Position numbers and translations under genes: made by a program
From: Stenotrophomonas sp. Ste86
Lineage (GTDB): Bacteria; Pseudomonadota; Gammaproteobacteria; Xanthomonadales; Xanthomonadaceae
Length of the DNA: 39,399 nucleotides
Assembly: GCF_024519465.1 (NCBI RefSeq)
Contig: NZ_JALJRW010000031.1
Coordinates: forward strand, 1-39,399
Direction of reading: 5' to 3'
Notes under the pieces: generated by a model
What the model was told of the DNA's origin: nothing
Seen by the model: only the letters and a program-made list of their open reading frames with translations
Databases searched by the model: none
In this document: in pieces, positions 6,289 through 16,707 of the stretch
Position numbering within the stretch: the first letter of the stretch is position 1
How the letters are laid out: each line of letters opens with the position of its first letter

Positions 6289-8508
6289 TTAGAATTTGTA
6301 CGTCACCGTCAGCCGCACGTTGCGCGGCTCTCCCCAGGTGTAGGTGCTGTACCAGCTGAAGATCGTGTAGTAGTGCTTGTCGAGCAGGTTGTTGACGTTG
6401 AGCGTGGCCGACAACTGGTCGTTGAACTGGTAGCGCGCCATCGCATCCAGCAGCCAATACGGCTCGGTGCGATGGACCTGGCTCTGGCCGTTGGCCGGGT
6501 TGGTGATCGTGCCGAACGTGGTCCCCTGCCAGCGCGCCCCGCCCCCCACGCTCCAACCCTGCATCGGCCCGGTCAGGCGATAGCTGGTGTGCAGGCTGAA
6601 CTGGTCTTCCGGCTCCAGCGTGGAGACCTTGGTGGACTGCTGGCGTGCGATCTTGTGCGCGTAACCGCCCTGCACCTGCCAGCCCGGCGCGACCTGGCCG
6701 GACATCTCCAGCTCGTAGCCCTTGGTGCGCACGCCCATCAACCCGCGATAGGCGATCCCGCCGCTGGGAGTGAGCCCGCCGGTGGGTTCGGCGAAGTTGT
6801 CCTGGTCCAGCTGGAACACCGCTGCGCTGGCGTTGAAGCGGCCGTCGAAGAACTCCGCCTTCAGGCCCGCTTCGTAGCTGCGCCCTTCCAGCGGGTCGAG
6901 CACCCTGCCCTGCTCATCCTGGTTGCCCTGCGGCTTGAAGATGGTGCTGTAGCTGGCGAACACCGAGAAGTTGCGGTTGAGGTCATAGACCAGGCCCGCG
7001 TACGGCACGATCACGCCACTTTCGTCGGTGTCCGGCGATTTATAGTTGGCGATGCGGCTGCCGACGATCAGCTTGAGCGGATCGGCCAGGTCGAAGCGAC
7101 CCACCACGTATGCACCGCTCTCGCGGGTGATCTGGTCATCGCCGTAACCCCACTGCCAGTTCGGCTCGGGCACATCCCCGGTCCAGGCGTAGTAGTCGGC
7201 CACGCCGGTCGCGTAGCCCGGCTGCGGCGAGTAACCGTTGTTGATCCAGTGCTTGCGCGACACGCTGCCACCGACCACCAGCTCGTGCTCGCGCCCGAAC
7301 CACTCGAACTTGCCGCTCACGTACAGATCAGCCGCGTTGCTGGTGGTCTCGCCGACGTACTTGCCCACCCACATGCTCACGCCCGCGCCGGTCACCGGGT
7401 CGGGATTGCCACCGGCCGCCGCGCCCAGCGGGGCGTCGTAGCCGTTGACCTGGTGGTTGAGCTGCAGCTTGGCCACCCAGTCGTTGCCAAAGGTGTGTTC
7501 GAGCGTGGCGAAGGCGGTGCGGCTGTACTGCGCCCAGCTGCTCCAGCGCGCTCCGTTGTTGAACGAACGCGGCATGCTGTTGAAGTTGCCCCGGCTGTCC
7601 AGCAGCGGAATGCCACCCCAGCTGGAGCCCTGCGGATCGCTGTCCTGGTAGTCGGCGCCGACGGTGAGCAGCGTGTTGTCGGTGAGGTCGGCCTCGAGGA
7701 TGCCGTAGAACACCTGGTTGGTGCGCTGGTAGTGGTCGACGTTGGAGTGCTTGTCCTGGTAAGCGGCAACCGCACGACCGCGCACGCGCCCGCTCTCGGT
7801 CAGCGGCCCACCGACATCGATCTCGGCGCGATAGCTGTCCCATGCGCCGGCGCCCAGCGTGGCGCTGCCGGCCAGTTCGCGGGTGGGCTTCTTGCGCACC
7901 AGGTTGATGGTCGCGCCCGGATCGCCCATGCCGGTCAGCAGGCCGGTAGCGCCCTTGAGCACCTCGACGCGATCGTAGATGGCCATGTCGCTGAGCGTAT
8001 TGCCCGCCGAGTACGCCGAGTCGCGCGCCATCGGAATGCCGTCGTACTGGAAGTTCTGCACGGCAAAGCCGCGCGCGTAGTACTCGGTGCGTTCGCTGTC
8101 GTAAGTGACGATGCTGATGCCGGGGGTGACCTTCATGACATCGTCGATGCCGTTGAGGCCGAAGTCGTTCATTTCCTGCCGCGTGATCACGCTGATCGAC
8201 TGCGGTGTCTGGCGCGGACTCAGCACCAGCCGGGTAGCGGTGGCGATCGTGCCGGGCGTGTAGGAATCACTGCCTTCGGTGACGGTACCCAGCTGGTTGG
8301 CGGTGACCTGCACCGTCTGCAGGGTCTGCGCGGCATCCTGCTTCGGTGGCGCCGGCGCCTCTTCGGCCTGTGCAGCGGCGGCAAACAGGGCCAAACCCAG
8401 CACGCCGGCCATCGCCTGGCTCAGCGGGGACATCTGCGGCAGCGACGAACGATCGGCACGACGGCGACCCGCAAGGGCCTGGGCAACACGAATCGGAGCA
8501 ACGGACAC
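6289..8508 (-). CDS. TonB-dependent siderophore receptor (FhuE/FpvA type)
   Basis: This 739-residue outer-membrane receptor imports a ferric siderophore with energy from TonB-ExbB-ExbD. A long N-terminus ends in a signal peptide (VLGLALFAAAAQA, then EEAP). A TonB-box-like TVQVTA follows, and then the plug domain, with the siderophore-receptor segments RQTPQSISVITRQEMNDFG and RGFAVQNFQYDGIPM. The barrel ends in VRLTVTYKF with the terminal Phe needed for assembly. No FecA-type signalling domain is present. I chose the GTG at 8508 because GGAGG (8516-8520) sits seven bases upstream; the longer open frame to 8727 overlaps a tRNA-Ser terminator area and has no ribosome site. I see no convincing Fur box in the 225 bases upstream. 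The siderophore is not known. Confidence 0.92.
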   Translation of the reverse strand: MSVAPIRVAQALAGRRRADRSSLPQMSPLSQAMAGVLGLALFAAAAQAEEAPAPPKQDAAQTLQTVQVTANQLGTVTEGSDSYTPGTIATATRLVLSPRQTPQSISVITRQEMNDFGLNGIDDVMKVTPGISIVTYDSERTEYYARGFAVQNFQYDGIPMARDSAYSAGNTLSDMAIYDRVEVLKGATGLLTGMGDPGATINLVRKKPTRELAGSATLGAGAWDSYRAEIDVGGPLTESGRVRGRAVAAYQDKHSNVDHYQRTNQVFYGILEADLTDNTLLTVGADYQDSDPQGSSWGGIPLLDSRGNFNSMPRSFNNGARWSSWAQYSRTAFATLEHTFGNDWVAKLQLNHQVNGYDAPLGAAAGGNPDPVTGAGVSMWVGKYVGETTSNAADLYVSGKFEWFGREHELVVGGSVSRKHWINNGYSPQPGYATGVADYYAWTGDVPEPNWQWGYGDDQITRESGAYVVGRFDLADPLKLIVGSRIANYKSPDTDESGVIVPYAGLVYDLNRNFSVFASYSTIFKPQGNQDEQGRVLDPLEGRSYEAGLKAEFFDGRFNASAAVFQLDQDNFAEPTGGLTPSGGIAYRGLMGVRTKGYELEMSGQVAPGWQVQGGYAHKIARQQSTKVSTLEPEDQFSLHTSYRLTGPMQGWSVGGGARWQGTTFGTITNPANGQSQVHRTEPYWLLDAMARYQFNDQLSATLNVNNLLDKHYYTIFSWYSTYTWGEPRNVRLTVTYKF

Positions 8509-8733
8509 GGCAACGCCTCCAGAAAGGAAAGAAAATCCTCTGGCGGCGGCTCGAGGTAAAAGGGAGTGCCGGGCAAGCAATGCATCGCCGCGGCGGCAGC
8601 GGCATTCTACGCCACTGGGGCGATTGCGACACCTGGCAGGTGACCGGCCTGCGGTGGTGCTGCGAGACGGTCCGCGCACTACGGGTCGCCAGGCGCACGC
8701 AGGCAGAATCGGCCGGCAAACAGCCAAAGAAAA

Positions 8734-8759
8734 AGCCCCTGAGCTTGCGCTCAGGGGCT
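8734..8759 (-). terminator. Terminator of tRNA-Ser
   Basis: An 11-bp perfect stem AGCCCCTGAGC/GCTCAGGGGCT with a four-base loop. Read on the minus strand it follows tRNA-Ser by 11 bases and ends in TTTTTCTTT, so it is a strong Rho-independent terminator for the csrA-tRNA-Ser transcript. T residues on the other side make it possibly bidirectional. Confidence 0.88.
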
Positions 8760-8770
8760 TTCTTTACATC

Positions 8771-8863
8771 TGGCGGAGCGGGAGGGATTCGAACCCTCGA
8801 TAGAGTTTTAAGCCCTATACTCCCTTAGCAGGGGAGCCCCTTCAGCCACTCGGGCACCGCTCC
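8771..8863 (-). tRNA. tRNA-Ser (anticodon GCT)
   Basis: A 93-base class II tRNA with a long variable arm. The acceptor stem GGAGCGG/CCGCTCC is followed by G and an encoded CCA. The anticodon stem CTCCC/GGGAG encloses CTGCTAA, giving GCT, which reads AGC and AGU. The T loop GGTTCGAATCC is canonical. It lies 81 bases downstream of csrA on the same strand, the order common in gammaproteobacteria. Confidence 0.97.
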
Positions 8864-8944
8864 AGTGTTCTTGATCCGCCGCTGCGCTGTTTCATCTCAG
8901 CGGGGGCGCGAAGAATAACTTTTTTCGCACCCGAAGGTAAAGCC

Positions 8945-9148
8945 TTAATCCGAAGAATTTTCACTTCCGGATGCATTCGGCTCGTCGCCGCGCTGGATCC
9001 GCTGGTAAATCTCTTCCCGGTGCACGGCCACGTCCTTCGGAGCGGTGATGCCAATACGCACCTGGTTGCCCTTGACGCCGAGCACGGTCACGCTGACCGA
9101 GTCACCGATCATCAGGGTTTCGCCTACACGGCGAGTCAGGATCAACAT
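8945..9148 (-). CDS. csrA: Carbon storage regulator CsrA/RsmA
   Basis: This 67-residue protein is CsrA, a dimeric RNA-binding regulator that masks ribosome sites at GGA motifs in mRNA and controls biofilm, motility and virulence genes. The sequence [16 protein letters not shown] is the canonical N-terminus with Leu4 and Arg6/7 of the RNA-binding face, and [10 protein letters not shown] carries Arg44 and the C-terminal strand/helix. The ATG at 9148 has GGAGA about ten bases upstream; the open frame to 9223 has no matching family sequence. It lies between alaS and tRNA-Ser, as in most gammaproteobacteria. Confidence 0.97.
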   Translation of the reverse strand: MLILTRRVGETLMIGDSVSVTVLGVKGNQVRIGITAPKDVAVHREEIYQRIQRGDEPNASGSENSSD

Positions 9149-9293
9149 TTTTGCAAGTCTCCAGGGAACCGGTGGTGTTTTCCCCACCGGCTTGGCGCCC
9201 AGCCAAGGAGCGCCCCACGACAAAGGGGGAAAGTATTAGCCATAGTACCGTCAGGCCTCCCAACCCTTCAAGGAGCAGGAGGCTTCAGGATGT

Positions 9294-11942
9294 TCAGATA
9301 CGCGGGGTGACCCAGTCGACGACGGCGGCGAGGGCAGAAGCAAGGGCGGGCCCGTCCTCGCCACCACCCTGGGCGAGATCCGGGCGGCCGCCGCCCTTGC
9401 CCCCGGTCTGACTGGCGATGTGCGACAACAGTTCCCCGGCCTTGACCTTGCCCATTGCACTGCCGTTCACGCCGGCGACCAAGGCTGCCTTGCCGTCCTG
9501 GGTTCCGGCCAGCACGATCACCGAGTCGCCCAGCTGCTGCTTGAGGCGGTCGATTGCGTCACGAAGCGCCTTGGCATCGAAGCCTTCCAGGCGCGCGGCC
9601 AGGATCTTGATGCCGTTGACCTCGACCGCCGACGCGCCGAGATCGGCGGTGGCGCCCGCGGCCTGCTTGGCCTTCAATGCGTCCAGTTCGCGTTCCAGCT
9701 TCTTCTGGCGCTCACCGAGCTGGCGGATCTTGTCGACCACGTCGCCGGCGTTGCCGCCGAGCAGCGACGCCGCTTCGCCAAGCACGGCCTCTTCGTGGGC
9801 CACGTAATCCAGCGCGCCCTGCCCGGTCACCGCTTCAATGCGGCGCACGCCCGAGGACACGCCGCCTTCGGAGGTGATCTTGAACAGGCCGATGTCACCG
9901 GTGCGGCCCACGTGGGTGCCGCCGCACAGTTCGGTGGAGTAATCGCCCATCTTCAGCACGCGCACGTTCTCGCCATACTTCTCGCCGAACAGCGCCATCG
10001 CGCCGAAGTCCAGCGCTTCCTGCATGGCCATGTTGTGCACTTCGACGGCATTGTTGGCCCGCACCTGCGCGTTGACCTTGCGCTCGACGACCGCCAGGTC
10101 CTCGGCGCTGATCGGGGCGAAGTGCGCGAAGTCGAAGCGCAGGCGGTCCGGTGCCACCAGCGAGCCCTTCTGCTGCACGTGGGTGCCCAGCACCTCGCGC
10201 AGGGCGGCGTGCAGCAGGTGGGTGGCGGAGTGGTTGAGGATGGTCGCGCCGCGGCGCTGGCCGTCGACCTGCCCGGCAAGCGTATCGCCGACCTTCAGGC
10301 TGCCTGACGTGATCTTGCCGACGTGGCCATGGAACTGGCCGGCGAACTTCTGCGTATCGCTGACCTGCACCTGCAGGCCCGCGCCGCTGAGCGCGCCGGT
10401 GTCACCGACCTGGCCGCCGGATTCGGCGTAGAACGGGGTCTGGTCGGTGATCACGATCACCTCATCGCCAGCCTGGGCGGACGTGACCGGACGACCGTCC
10501 TTGAGCACGGCCACCACGGTCAGGCCGTCGGCCTGCAGGCGGTCGTAGCCGAGGAACACGGTCGGCTTGAGCGTGGCCACCAGATCGGCGGACAGGGTTA
10601 CGCCGCCGCCGAACTTGCCCGCTGCGCGCGCGGTCTCGCGCTGGTTGTCCATGGCGGCGTTGAAGCCGTCCATGTCCACGCGCATGTCGCGCTCACGCGC
10701 GATGTCGGCGGTGAGGTCGACCGGGAAACCGTAGGTGTCATACAGGCGGAACGCGTCCGCGCCGGGGATCACGCCGTCGGTGACCTTGGCGGCGACGTCG
10801 TCGAAGATCTTCATGCCCGAGTCGAGGGTTTCTGCGAAACGCTCTTCCTCGGCCTGCAACGCGCGCACCACGGTGTCGGCCTGCGCCGGCAGTTCCGGAT
10901 AGGCCACGCCGATCTGCTCGACCAGGGTCGGCACCAGCTTGCTGAAGAACGGCTGGCGCACGCCCAGCATCCAGCCATGGCGCAGCGCGCGGCGGATGAT
11001 CCGGCGCAGCACGTAGCCACGGCCTTCGTTGGACGGCAGCACGCCATCGACGATCAGGAACGAGCAGGCACGGATGTGATCGGCGATCACGCGCAGCGAC
11101 TTGTTTTCCAGGTCGGCCATGCCGGTCAGTTCGCTGGCCTTGCGGATCAGCGCCTGGAACAGGTCGATTTCATAGTTGGTGTGTACGTGCTGCAGGATCG
11201 CGGCCAGTCGCTCCAGGCCCATGCCGGTGTCCACGCACGGCGCCGGCAGCGGCACGAGCGTGCCGTCGGGCTGGCGGTCGAACTGCATGAACACCAGGTT
11301 CCAGATTTCGATGAAGCGGTCGCCATCCTCGTCCGGCGAGCCCGGCGGGCCACCGGCGATGTGGTCGCCGTGGTCGTAGAAGATCTCGGTGCACGGCCCG
11401 CACGGGCCGGTTTCGGCCATCTGCCAGAAGTTGTCCGAGGCGAACGGTGCGCCCTTGTTGTCACCGATGCGCACGATCCGGTCTTCCGGAATGCCGACCA
11501 TGTCGCGCCACAGCGCGTAGGCCTCGTCATCGGTCTGGTAGACCGTGACCAGCAGCCGGTCGGCCGGCAGCTTCCAGACCTGGGTCAGCAGCTCCCAGGC
11601 CCAGGCGATGGCATCCTTCTTGAAGTAATCGCCGAACGACCAGTTGCCCAGCATTTCGAAGAAGGTGTGATGGCGCGCGGTGTACCCGACCTGGTCCAGG
11701 TCGTTGTGCTTGCCACCGGCACGCAGGCAGCGCTGGACGTCGGCGGCGCGCACGTAGCTGCGCTTCTCGGCGCCAAGGAACACGTCCTTGAACTGCACCA
11801 TGCCGGAGTTGGTGAACAGCAGGGTCGGATCATTGCCCGGCACCAGTGGCGCCGACGGCACGATCGTGTGGCCCTTGCCCTTGAAGAACTCAAGGAAATC
11901 GCTGCGGATCTGGGAGGTAGTGAAATTGACGGATGCGTTCAT
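9294..11942 (-). CDS. alaS: Alanine-tRNA ligase
   Basis: This 882-residue protein is AlaRS, which charges tRNA-Ala. In order one sees the class II aminoacylation core ([16 protein letters not shown], then [12 protein letters not shown]), the editing domain with the zinc motif [11 protein letters not shown] and CGGTHV that removes Ser and Gly from mischarged tRNA, a coiled-coil linker near residue 730, and the C-Ala domain ending in [12 protein letters not shown]. The length matches the family. I chose the ATG at 11942 ([11 protein letters not shown]) because relatives start there; an ATG five codons earlier (11957) is possible and neither has a clear ribosome site. It follows recX on the same strand. 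Confidence 0.97.
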   Translation of the reverse strand: MNASVNFTTSQIRSDFLEFFKGKGHTIVPSAPLVPGNDPTLLFTNSGMVQFKDVFLGAEKRSYVRAADVQRCLRAGGKHNDLDQVGYTARHHTFFEMLGNWSFGDYFKKDAIAWAWELLTQVWKLPADRLLVTVYQTDDEAYALWRDMVGIPEDRIVRIGDNKGAPFASDNFWQMAETGPCGPCTEIFYDHGDHIAGGPPGSPDEDGDRFIEIWNLVFMQFDRQPDGTLVPLPAPCVDTGMGLERLAAILQHVHTNYEIDLFQALIRKASELTGMADLENKSLRVIADHIRACSFLIVDGVLPSNEGRGYVLRRIIRRALRHGWMLGVRQPFFSKLVPTLVEQIGVAYPELPAQADTVVRALQAEEERFAETLDSGMKIFDDVAAKVTDGVIPGADAFRLYDTYGFPVDLTADIARERDMRVDMDGFNAAMDNQRETARAAGKFGGGVTLSADLVATLKPTVFLGYDRLQADGLTVVAVLKDGRPVTSAQAGDEVIVITDQTPFYAESGGQVGDTGALSGAGLQVQVSDTQKFAGQFHGHVGKITSGSLKVGDTLAGQVDGQRRGATILNHSATHLLHAALREVLGTHVQQKGSLVAPDRLRFDFAHFAPISAEDLAVVERKVNAQVRANNAVEVHNMAMQEALDFGAMALFGEKYGENVRVLKMGDYSTELCGGTHVGRTGDIGLFKITSEGGVSSGVRRIEAVTGQGALDYVAHEEAVLGEAASLLGGNAGDVVDKIRQLGERQKKLERELDALKAKQAAGATADLGASAVEVNGIKILAARLEGFDAKALRDAIDRLKQQLGDSVIVLAGTQDGKAALVAGVNGSAMGKVKAGELLSHIASQTGGKGGGRPDLAQGGGEDGPALASALAAVVDWVTPRI

Positions 11943-12048
11943 GGGGGATGGCTTCATGCGGGCCGGTCAGTCCATGGCACGCAGCCCCAATGGCCGGGTG
12001 TCAACAGCAGGACCGCCGAAACCACAAAGGGTATCAGGCCCGGGGCGC

Positions 12049-12540
12049 TCAGTCCTCCGGGTCGTAACGGGTCGCCAGGCGGATGCTGTCCCCCGGGAAC
12101 CCGCGACGGGCCAGCAGATCGGCGGCTTTGCGCCGTTGCGCCAGCTCCTGCGGCCCGGCCTCGCCGAAGCGACGGCAGACCAGGTCACGCGCGTTTTCGT
12201 TCCAGTCGCCTTCAAAGGTGTCCATGGCGACGGCGATCTGGTCGCTGTCCAGCCCATGGGTGCCCAGTTCGGCGCGGATGTGGATCGGGCCATAGCCGGT
12301 GTTGGCGCGAATGCGGACCAGGTTCTCGGCAAAGCGGGTGTCGTCCTGCCAGCCGGCCTCGCTGAGCTTGTCGACCGCAGCCACTGCGGCGTCGTTCTCG
12401 ATGCCACGCGCCTGCAGCTTGCGGGTCAGCTCCTTGCGCGAATGCTCGCGGCGCACCAGCAGGGCCAACGCCCGCTGGACGGGGGTCTGCTCACTGACAC
12501 GGCGTTTGCGGCGCGGGGCCGGGGCGTCGGACTCGGACAT
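12049..12540 (-). CDS. recX: Regulatory protein RecX
   Basis: This 163-residue helical protein is RecX, which binds RecA filaments and limits their extension and ATPase activity. The family features are the tandem three-helix units: [19 protein letters not shown], then [26 protein letters not shown], then [17 protein letters not shown]. It lies 111 bases downstream of recA. The ATG at 12540 has GAAGG eight bases upstream; a TTG four codons earlier is the alternative. The recA-recX gap contains a TCCCCC/GGGGGA hairpin (12575-12590) without a T tract, which could reduce read-through from recA, as known for recX in other bacteria. Confidence 0.95.
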   Translation of the reverse strand: MSESDAPAPRRKRRVSEQTPVQRALALLVRREHSRKELTRKLQARGIENDAAVAAVDKLSEAGWQDDTRFAENLVRIRANTGYGPIHIRAELGTHGLDSDQIAVAMDTFEGDWNENARDLVCRRFGEAGPQELAQRRKAADLLARRGFPGDSIRLATRYDPED

Positions 12541-12651
12541 AGCGACCTTCAATCAAATGCGCCGTCCTTGGCGCTCCCCCCGTCGGGGGAATACGGAAAC
12601 CGCGGGACAGGGTTGGCGTCACTGACGGCGCCGCCCTGCCCCGCAGGAAAC

Positions 12652-13692
<1,041 letters not shown>

Positions 13693-13896
13693 CGGAGTGG
13701 TCCTTGCAGAGGTCGTATCGGTGGAGGTGCTGTCTTTGGAAGTCTTCTTGGCCATGGGTTCACTTTAAGGCTGGCGTATCGCACAGGCTGAGATTCTGCC
13801 CGGCGTTCGGAAAAAAATTATCGGACATCCGTACCAACCTCAGCGGAACCAGAGAATCGCCACAAAAGACCGTGCAGGTAATGCGTTGTAGAAGGA

Positions 13897-14547
13897 TCAG
13901 CGGTTGGGCCGCAACAGGCCGCAATAGAGGCCTTCGATCGCGAAGTCCTGGTCGGGCAGGACTTCGATCGGCTTGTAGTCGGGATTGCGCGGCAGCAGGC
14001 GGATACGGTCCTTGCCCATCTTCAGCAGCTTGACGGTGATCTCGTCATCGATGCGCGCCACCACGATCTGCCCGGAGCGGGCGTCACGGGTCCGGTGCAC
14101 ACCGATCAGGTCACCGTCGAAGATGCCTTCGTCGATCATCGAATCGCCCTGCACCTTGAGCAGGTAGTCCGGCGCCGGCGAGAAGAACACCCGGTCGAGC
14201 ACCACGAAATCGTCCGAGCCGATGTCTGCGCCGATCGGCAGACCCGCCGCGACCCGGCCCAGCACCGGCAGGCGCAGCACGTGGTCGGGCAGCGCAGGCA
14301 CGGACAGGGAGCCTGGCAGGCCGTCCTGCAGCGCCGGTGCCTGCACCAGCCGGATGCCACGCGCCTGGCCGGGGATGCGACGGATCGCCCCGGCCTGCTC
14401 CAGGGCTTCCAGGTGGTATTGCGCCGCGCGTACCCCCTTGAAGCCGAAGGCACGTGCGATTTCAGTCTGCGACGGCGGGGCGCCATCGGTCTCGATACGC
14501 TCGGCGATCAACTGCAGGATCGCCTGCTGGGTGTCGGTCAGTTCCAT
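13897..14547 (-). CDS. lexA: SOS repressor LexA
   Basis: This 216-residue protein is LexA. Residues about 1-65 form the winged helix (MELTDTQQAILQLIAERI, then PPSQTEIARAFGFKGVRAAQ). The self-cleavage site is an Ala-Gly bond in GRVAAGLPIG. The catalytic Ser is in VQGDSMIDEGIFDGD and the Lys in DDEITVKLLKM, as in the S24 peptidase family. RecA filaments trigger its autocleavage after DNA damage. The ATG at 14547 lies two bases from a perfect LexA operator, with no ribosome site between, so the gene is autoregulated and may be read from a leaderless mRNA. It heads the lexA-recA-recX group, as in xanthomonads. Confidence 0.97.
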   Translation of the reverse strand: MELTDTQQAILQLIAERIETDGAPPSQTEIARAFGFKGVRAAQYHLEALEQAGAIRRIPGQARGIRLVQAPALQDGLPGSLSVPALPDHVLRLPVLGRVAAGLPIGADIGSDDFVVLDRVFFSPAPDYLLKVQGDSMIDEGIFDGDLIGVHRTRDARSGQIVVARIDDEITVKLLKMGKDRIRLLPRNPDYKPIEVLPDQDFAIEGLYCGLLRPNR

Positions 14548-14549
14548 GG

Positions 14550-14568
14550 TTAGTAGTATTACTACTAA
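14550..14568 (-). promoter_or_regulatory. LexA operator (SOS box) of lexA
   Basis: A 19-base sequence, TTAGTAGTAATACTACTAA on the minus strand, forms an almost perfect palindrome and contains TTAG-N6-TACTA, the operator reported for LexA of Xanthomonas and Xylella. It ends two bases before the lexA ATG, where a ribosome site would normally be. It also covers a TAATAC that could be the -10 element. Confidence 0.92.
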
Positions 14569-14571
14569 CGA

Positions 14572-14593
14572 TGTGGGCACGCAAGTGCCCACA
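14572..14593 (-). promoter_or_regulatory. Hairpin and putative -35 element upstream of lexA
   Basis: TGTGGGCAC and GTGCCCACA form a perfect 9-bp stem with a four-base loop (14581-14584), three bases upstream of the LexA box. On the minus strand the loop and next bases read TTGCGT, which is 17 bases from TAATAC inside the LexA box, the normal -35 to -10 spacing. If this promoter is real, transcription would start at or next to the lexA ATG. The hairpin may also stop transcripts coming from upstream, although no T tract follows. Confidence 0.45.
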
Positions 14594-14649
14594 GAAGAAG
14601 AGCAGGAATCAGCAGGATCATCCCCCCACCGAAGCCGTCGGCAGTTCGT

Positions 14650-14675
14650 GTAGCCACCGACCGTTGGTCGGTGAC
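14650..14675 (+). repeat. SMAG/GTAG-type REP palindrome
   Basis: GTAG is followed by a palindrome CACCGACC-GTT-GGTCGGTG. It has the GTAG head and the imperfect dyad typical of Stenotrophomonas REPs. It starts a repeat-rich gap (14594-14995) between ubiB and lexA that contains no credible gene. Confidence 0.7.
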
Positions 14676-14782
14676 CGCGCGAACGCGCGGCAATGCGTGA
14701 CGGTGCGTTCGCGTGTCGGTTTCGGTCTTGTCTCCGGGGTTTAGCGCGTGCAACCCCATAGGTCAGGCGCTCATGGGCGGCA

Positions 14783-14949
14783 GACGAAGGGTAGCGATCA
14801 TAGGAGGCGGCCGGGAGAAGGCAGCCGACCAACGGTCGGCTCTACGGGGTTGGGTCGCGCGTGAGGCCGGGCGGACGGAAGGTCGGCGGTCATGAGGCCG
14901 GCCGGGTAGAGCAGCCGACCAACGGTCGGCTCTACGGGGTTGGGTCGCG
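14783..14949 (-). repeat. Two tandem copies of a ~90-bp unit carrying a REP palindrome
   Basis: Two units lie head to tail. The last 39 bases of each are identical (14821-14859 and 14911-14949) and contain the palindrome AGCCGACC-AAC-GGTCGGCT followed by CTAC, which is a GTAG REP read on the minus strand. The first ~38 bases of each unit are similar but have diverged (14783-14820 and 14874-14910). This fills the rest of the lexA-ubiB gap; the open frames across it are by-products of the repeat. Confidence 0.8.
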
Positions 14950-14995
14950 TTTGCGGCACGTTGCGGGGATCCTGCGGATCCCGGCGGCGAGAACC

Positions 14996-16672
14996 CTACG
15001 GGTTTTTGCCGCTGCGCCAGATCGAAAACAGGATCCACACGCCGCAGATGCCGGCGCCGATGAAGCCCGCCACGCCCAGCGCCAGCAGCCAGCGGCTGGA
15101 GACGCCACCGACGCTGTGCATGACGATCGAGGAGCCGATGATCAGCGCGGCGGTCACGATGCCCATCACCAGACGGTTGGCGGCGCGATTGACCTGGTCG
15201 CCGAAGCCCTGCAGCGCGGTGGTCTCGACCTTGAGCTGGAGGCGACCACGCCGAGCCATCTGCAGCAGCCGACGCACGTCGCGCGGCAGGTCGCCGAGCA
15301 GCTCCATCACCCCCACCAGGCTGCGCTTGCCCCGCTTGAGCACGGCGCCGGGCGCATAGCGCTGCCACATCACCCGCTCCAGGTACGGACGCGCGGCGCT
15401 GGCCATGTCGAACTGCGGGTCCAACTGCCGGCCCATGCCTTCCAGAGTCAGGAACGTCTTGATCATCAGGGCCAGGTCGGCCGGCAGGGTCAGCGAGTAC
15501 TGGCGCAGCAAGGTGGTGATGTTGCCCAGCATCAGGCCCATGTGCAGGTCTTTCAGCGGCACGCCCCGGTACTGGTCGACGAACGTGCTGATGTCCTGCT
15601 GCAGCCGCGACTCATCCACGTCCACCCCGCCCGCCCAATCGAGCAGCACGTCGGCCACCGATTCCGGCTCCTGGTTGACCAACCCATGCAGGAGCTGGGC
15701 GACCTGGAAGCGGCGCTGCTCGGAGATCGCCCCGACCATGCCGAAATCGATCACGCCGATGCGGCCGTCGCGCAGGTAGATGATGTTGCCCGGGTGCGGA
15801 TCGGCGTGGAAACAGCCGTCTTCGAGCACCATCTTGAGCACGATGTGCGCGCCGCGACGGGCCAGCTGCACGCGGTCCAGCCCGGCCGCATCGACGCCGG
15901 CCAGGTCGCGGCCGGGGATGCCGTCGACGAAGTCCTGCACGTTGAGGCTCTCGCAGGTCCACTGCCAATGCACGTTGGGGATCAGGATGTCTTCGCGCCC
16001 GGCGAAGTTGCGCGCGATGCGCTCGGCGTTGCGGCATTCGGCGGCGAAATCCAGCTCCCGGCGCAGCGAGACCTGGAACTGCTGCACCACTTCGGCCGGG
16101 CGATACCGCTGCAGGTCCGGCAGGCGCGCTTCCACGATTTCAGCCAGGCGTGCCAGCAGGCGCAGATCGGCTTCGATCACCTCACGGATGCCGGGGCGAC
16201 GGATTTTCAGCACCACGGCGGTGCCGTCGTGCAGGGTTGCGCGGTGCGCCTGGGCCAGCGAGGCGGCCGCCATCGGGGCTTCATCCAGCCAGGCGAAGAC
16301 CTCGGTGGCGGGTGCGCCGAGATCGGCTTCCAGCTGTTCGCGCACCTGCGCATACGGCAGCGGCGGTACCGCGTTCTGCAGTTCGGAAAACTCGGCGATC
16401 CAGTCCGGCGGGAACAGGTCCACGCGCGTGGCCAGCACCTGGCCGAGCTTGACGAAGGTCGGACCCAGGTCTTCCATCGCACGCCGCACCCGCACGGGCG
16501 CGGTCATGCGCAGCATCTGCGTGTCGTTCCAGTGCAGCAGCCGCCCGGCCCGTTCCAGCACATCGGCCAGGCCGATCCGGCGTACCAGATCGCCAAAGCC
16601 ATAGCGGATCAGGACCGAGGCGATTTCCTGCAATCGGCCCAGGTCGCGTACGGTTCCCAGCGTTTCCCACAT
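14996..16672 (-). CDS. ubiB: UbiB/ABC1-family atypical kinase
   Basis: This 558-residue protein belongs to the UbiB (ABC1/ADCK) family, needed for ubiquinone synthesis and thought to act as an ATPase that helps extract lipid intermediates. Motifs in order: the family KxGQ motif in FVKLGQVLATR, the Ala-rich loop AAASLAQAH in place of a glycine-rich loop, the ATP lysine in VVLKIRRPG, the catalytic HADPHPGN and VIDFGMVG. Two membrane helices end the protein (about residues 500-545). AGGAG lies seven bases before the ATG at 16672. It is not next to ubiE or ubiJ, so it could be a second family member with another role; some are annotated only as AarF/ABC1 kinases. Confidence 0.85.
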   Translation of the reverse strand: MWETLGTVRDLGRLQEIASVLIRYGFGDLVRRIGLADVLERAGRLLHWNDTQMLRMTAPVRVRRAMEDLGPTFVKLGQVLATRVDLFPPDWIAEFSELQNAVPPLPYAQVREQLEADLGAPATEVFAWLDEAPMAAASLAQAHRATLHDGTAVVLKIRRPGIREVIEADLRLLARLAEIVEARLPDLQRYRPAEVVQQFQVSLRRELDFAAECRNAERIARNFAGREDILIPNVHWQWTCESLNVQDFVDGIPGRDLAGVDAAGLDRVQLARRGAHIVLKMVLEDGCFHADPHPGNIIYLRDGRIGVIDFGMVGAISEQRRFQVAQLLHGLVNQEPESVADVLLDWAGGVDVDESRLQQDISTFVDQYRGVPLKDLHMGLMLGNITTLLRQYSLTLPADLALMIKTFLTLEGMGRQLDPQFDMASAARPYLERVMWQRYAPGAVLKRGKRSLVGVMELLGDLPRDVRRLLQMARRGRLQLKVETTALQGFGDQVNRAANRLVMGIVTAALIIGSSIVMHSVGGVSSRWLLALGVAGFIGAGICGVWILFSIWRSGKNP

Positions 16673-16707
16673 CGGTGCCACTCCTGTCCACGCACGCGGT
16701 CAGGATG

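Noticed and set aside
6271..8559. A 762-codon plus-strand frame
   Set aside because: It lies antisense to the TonB-dependent receptor; its length comes from high GC content in the opposite strand's codons.
8509..8733. A Fur box upstream of the siderophore receptor
   Set aside because: I found no stretch close to the GATAATGATAATCATTATC consensus; iron control may be indirect or the site lies elsewhere.
13756..13896. A separate LexA operator in front of recA
   Set aside because: No TTAG-N6-TACTA match occurs in the gap; recA may be read from the lexA promoter or from one I cannot recognise.
14763..15368. A 201-codon minus-strand frame with repeated peptide segments
   Set aside because: The peptide repeats are the translation of the duplicated REP unit and the 3' part overlaps ubiB out of frame.
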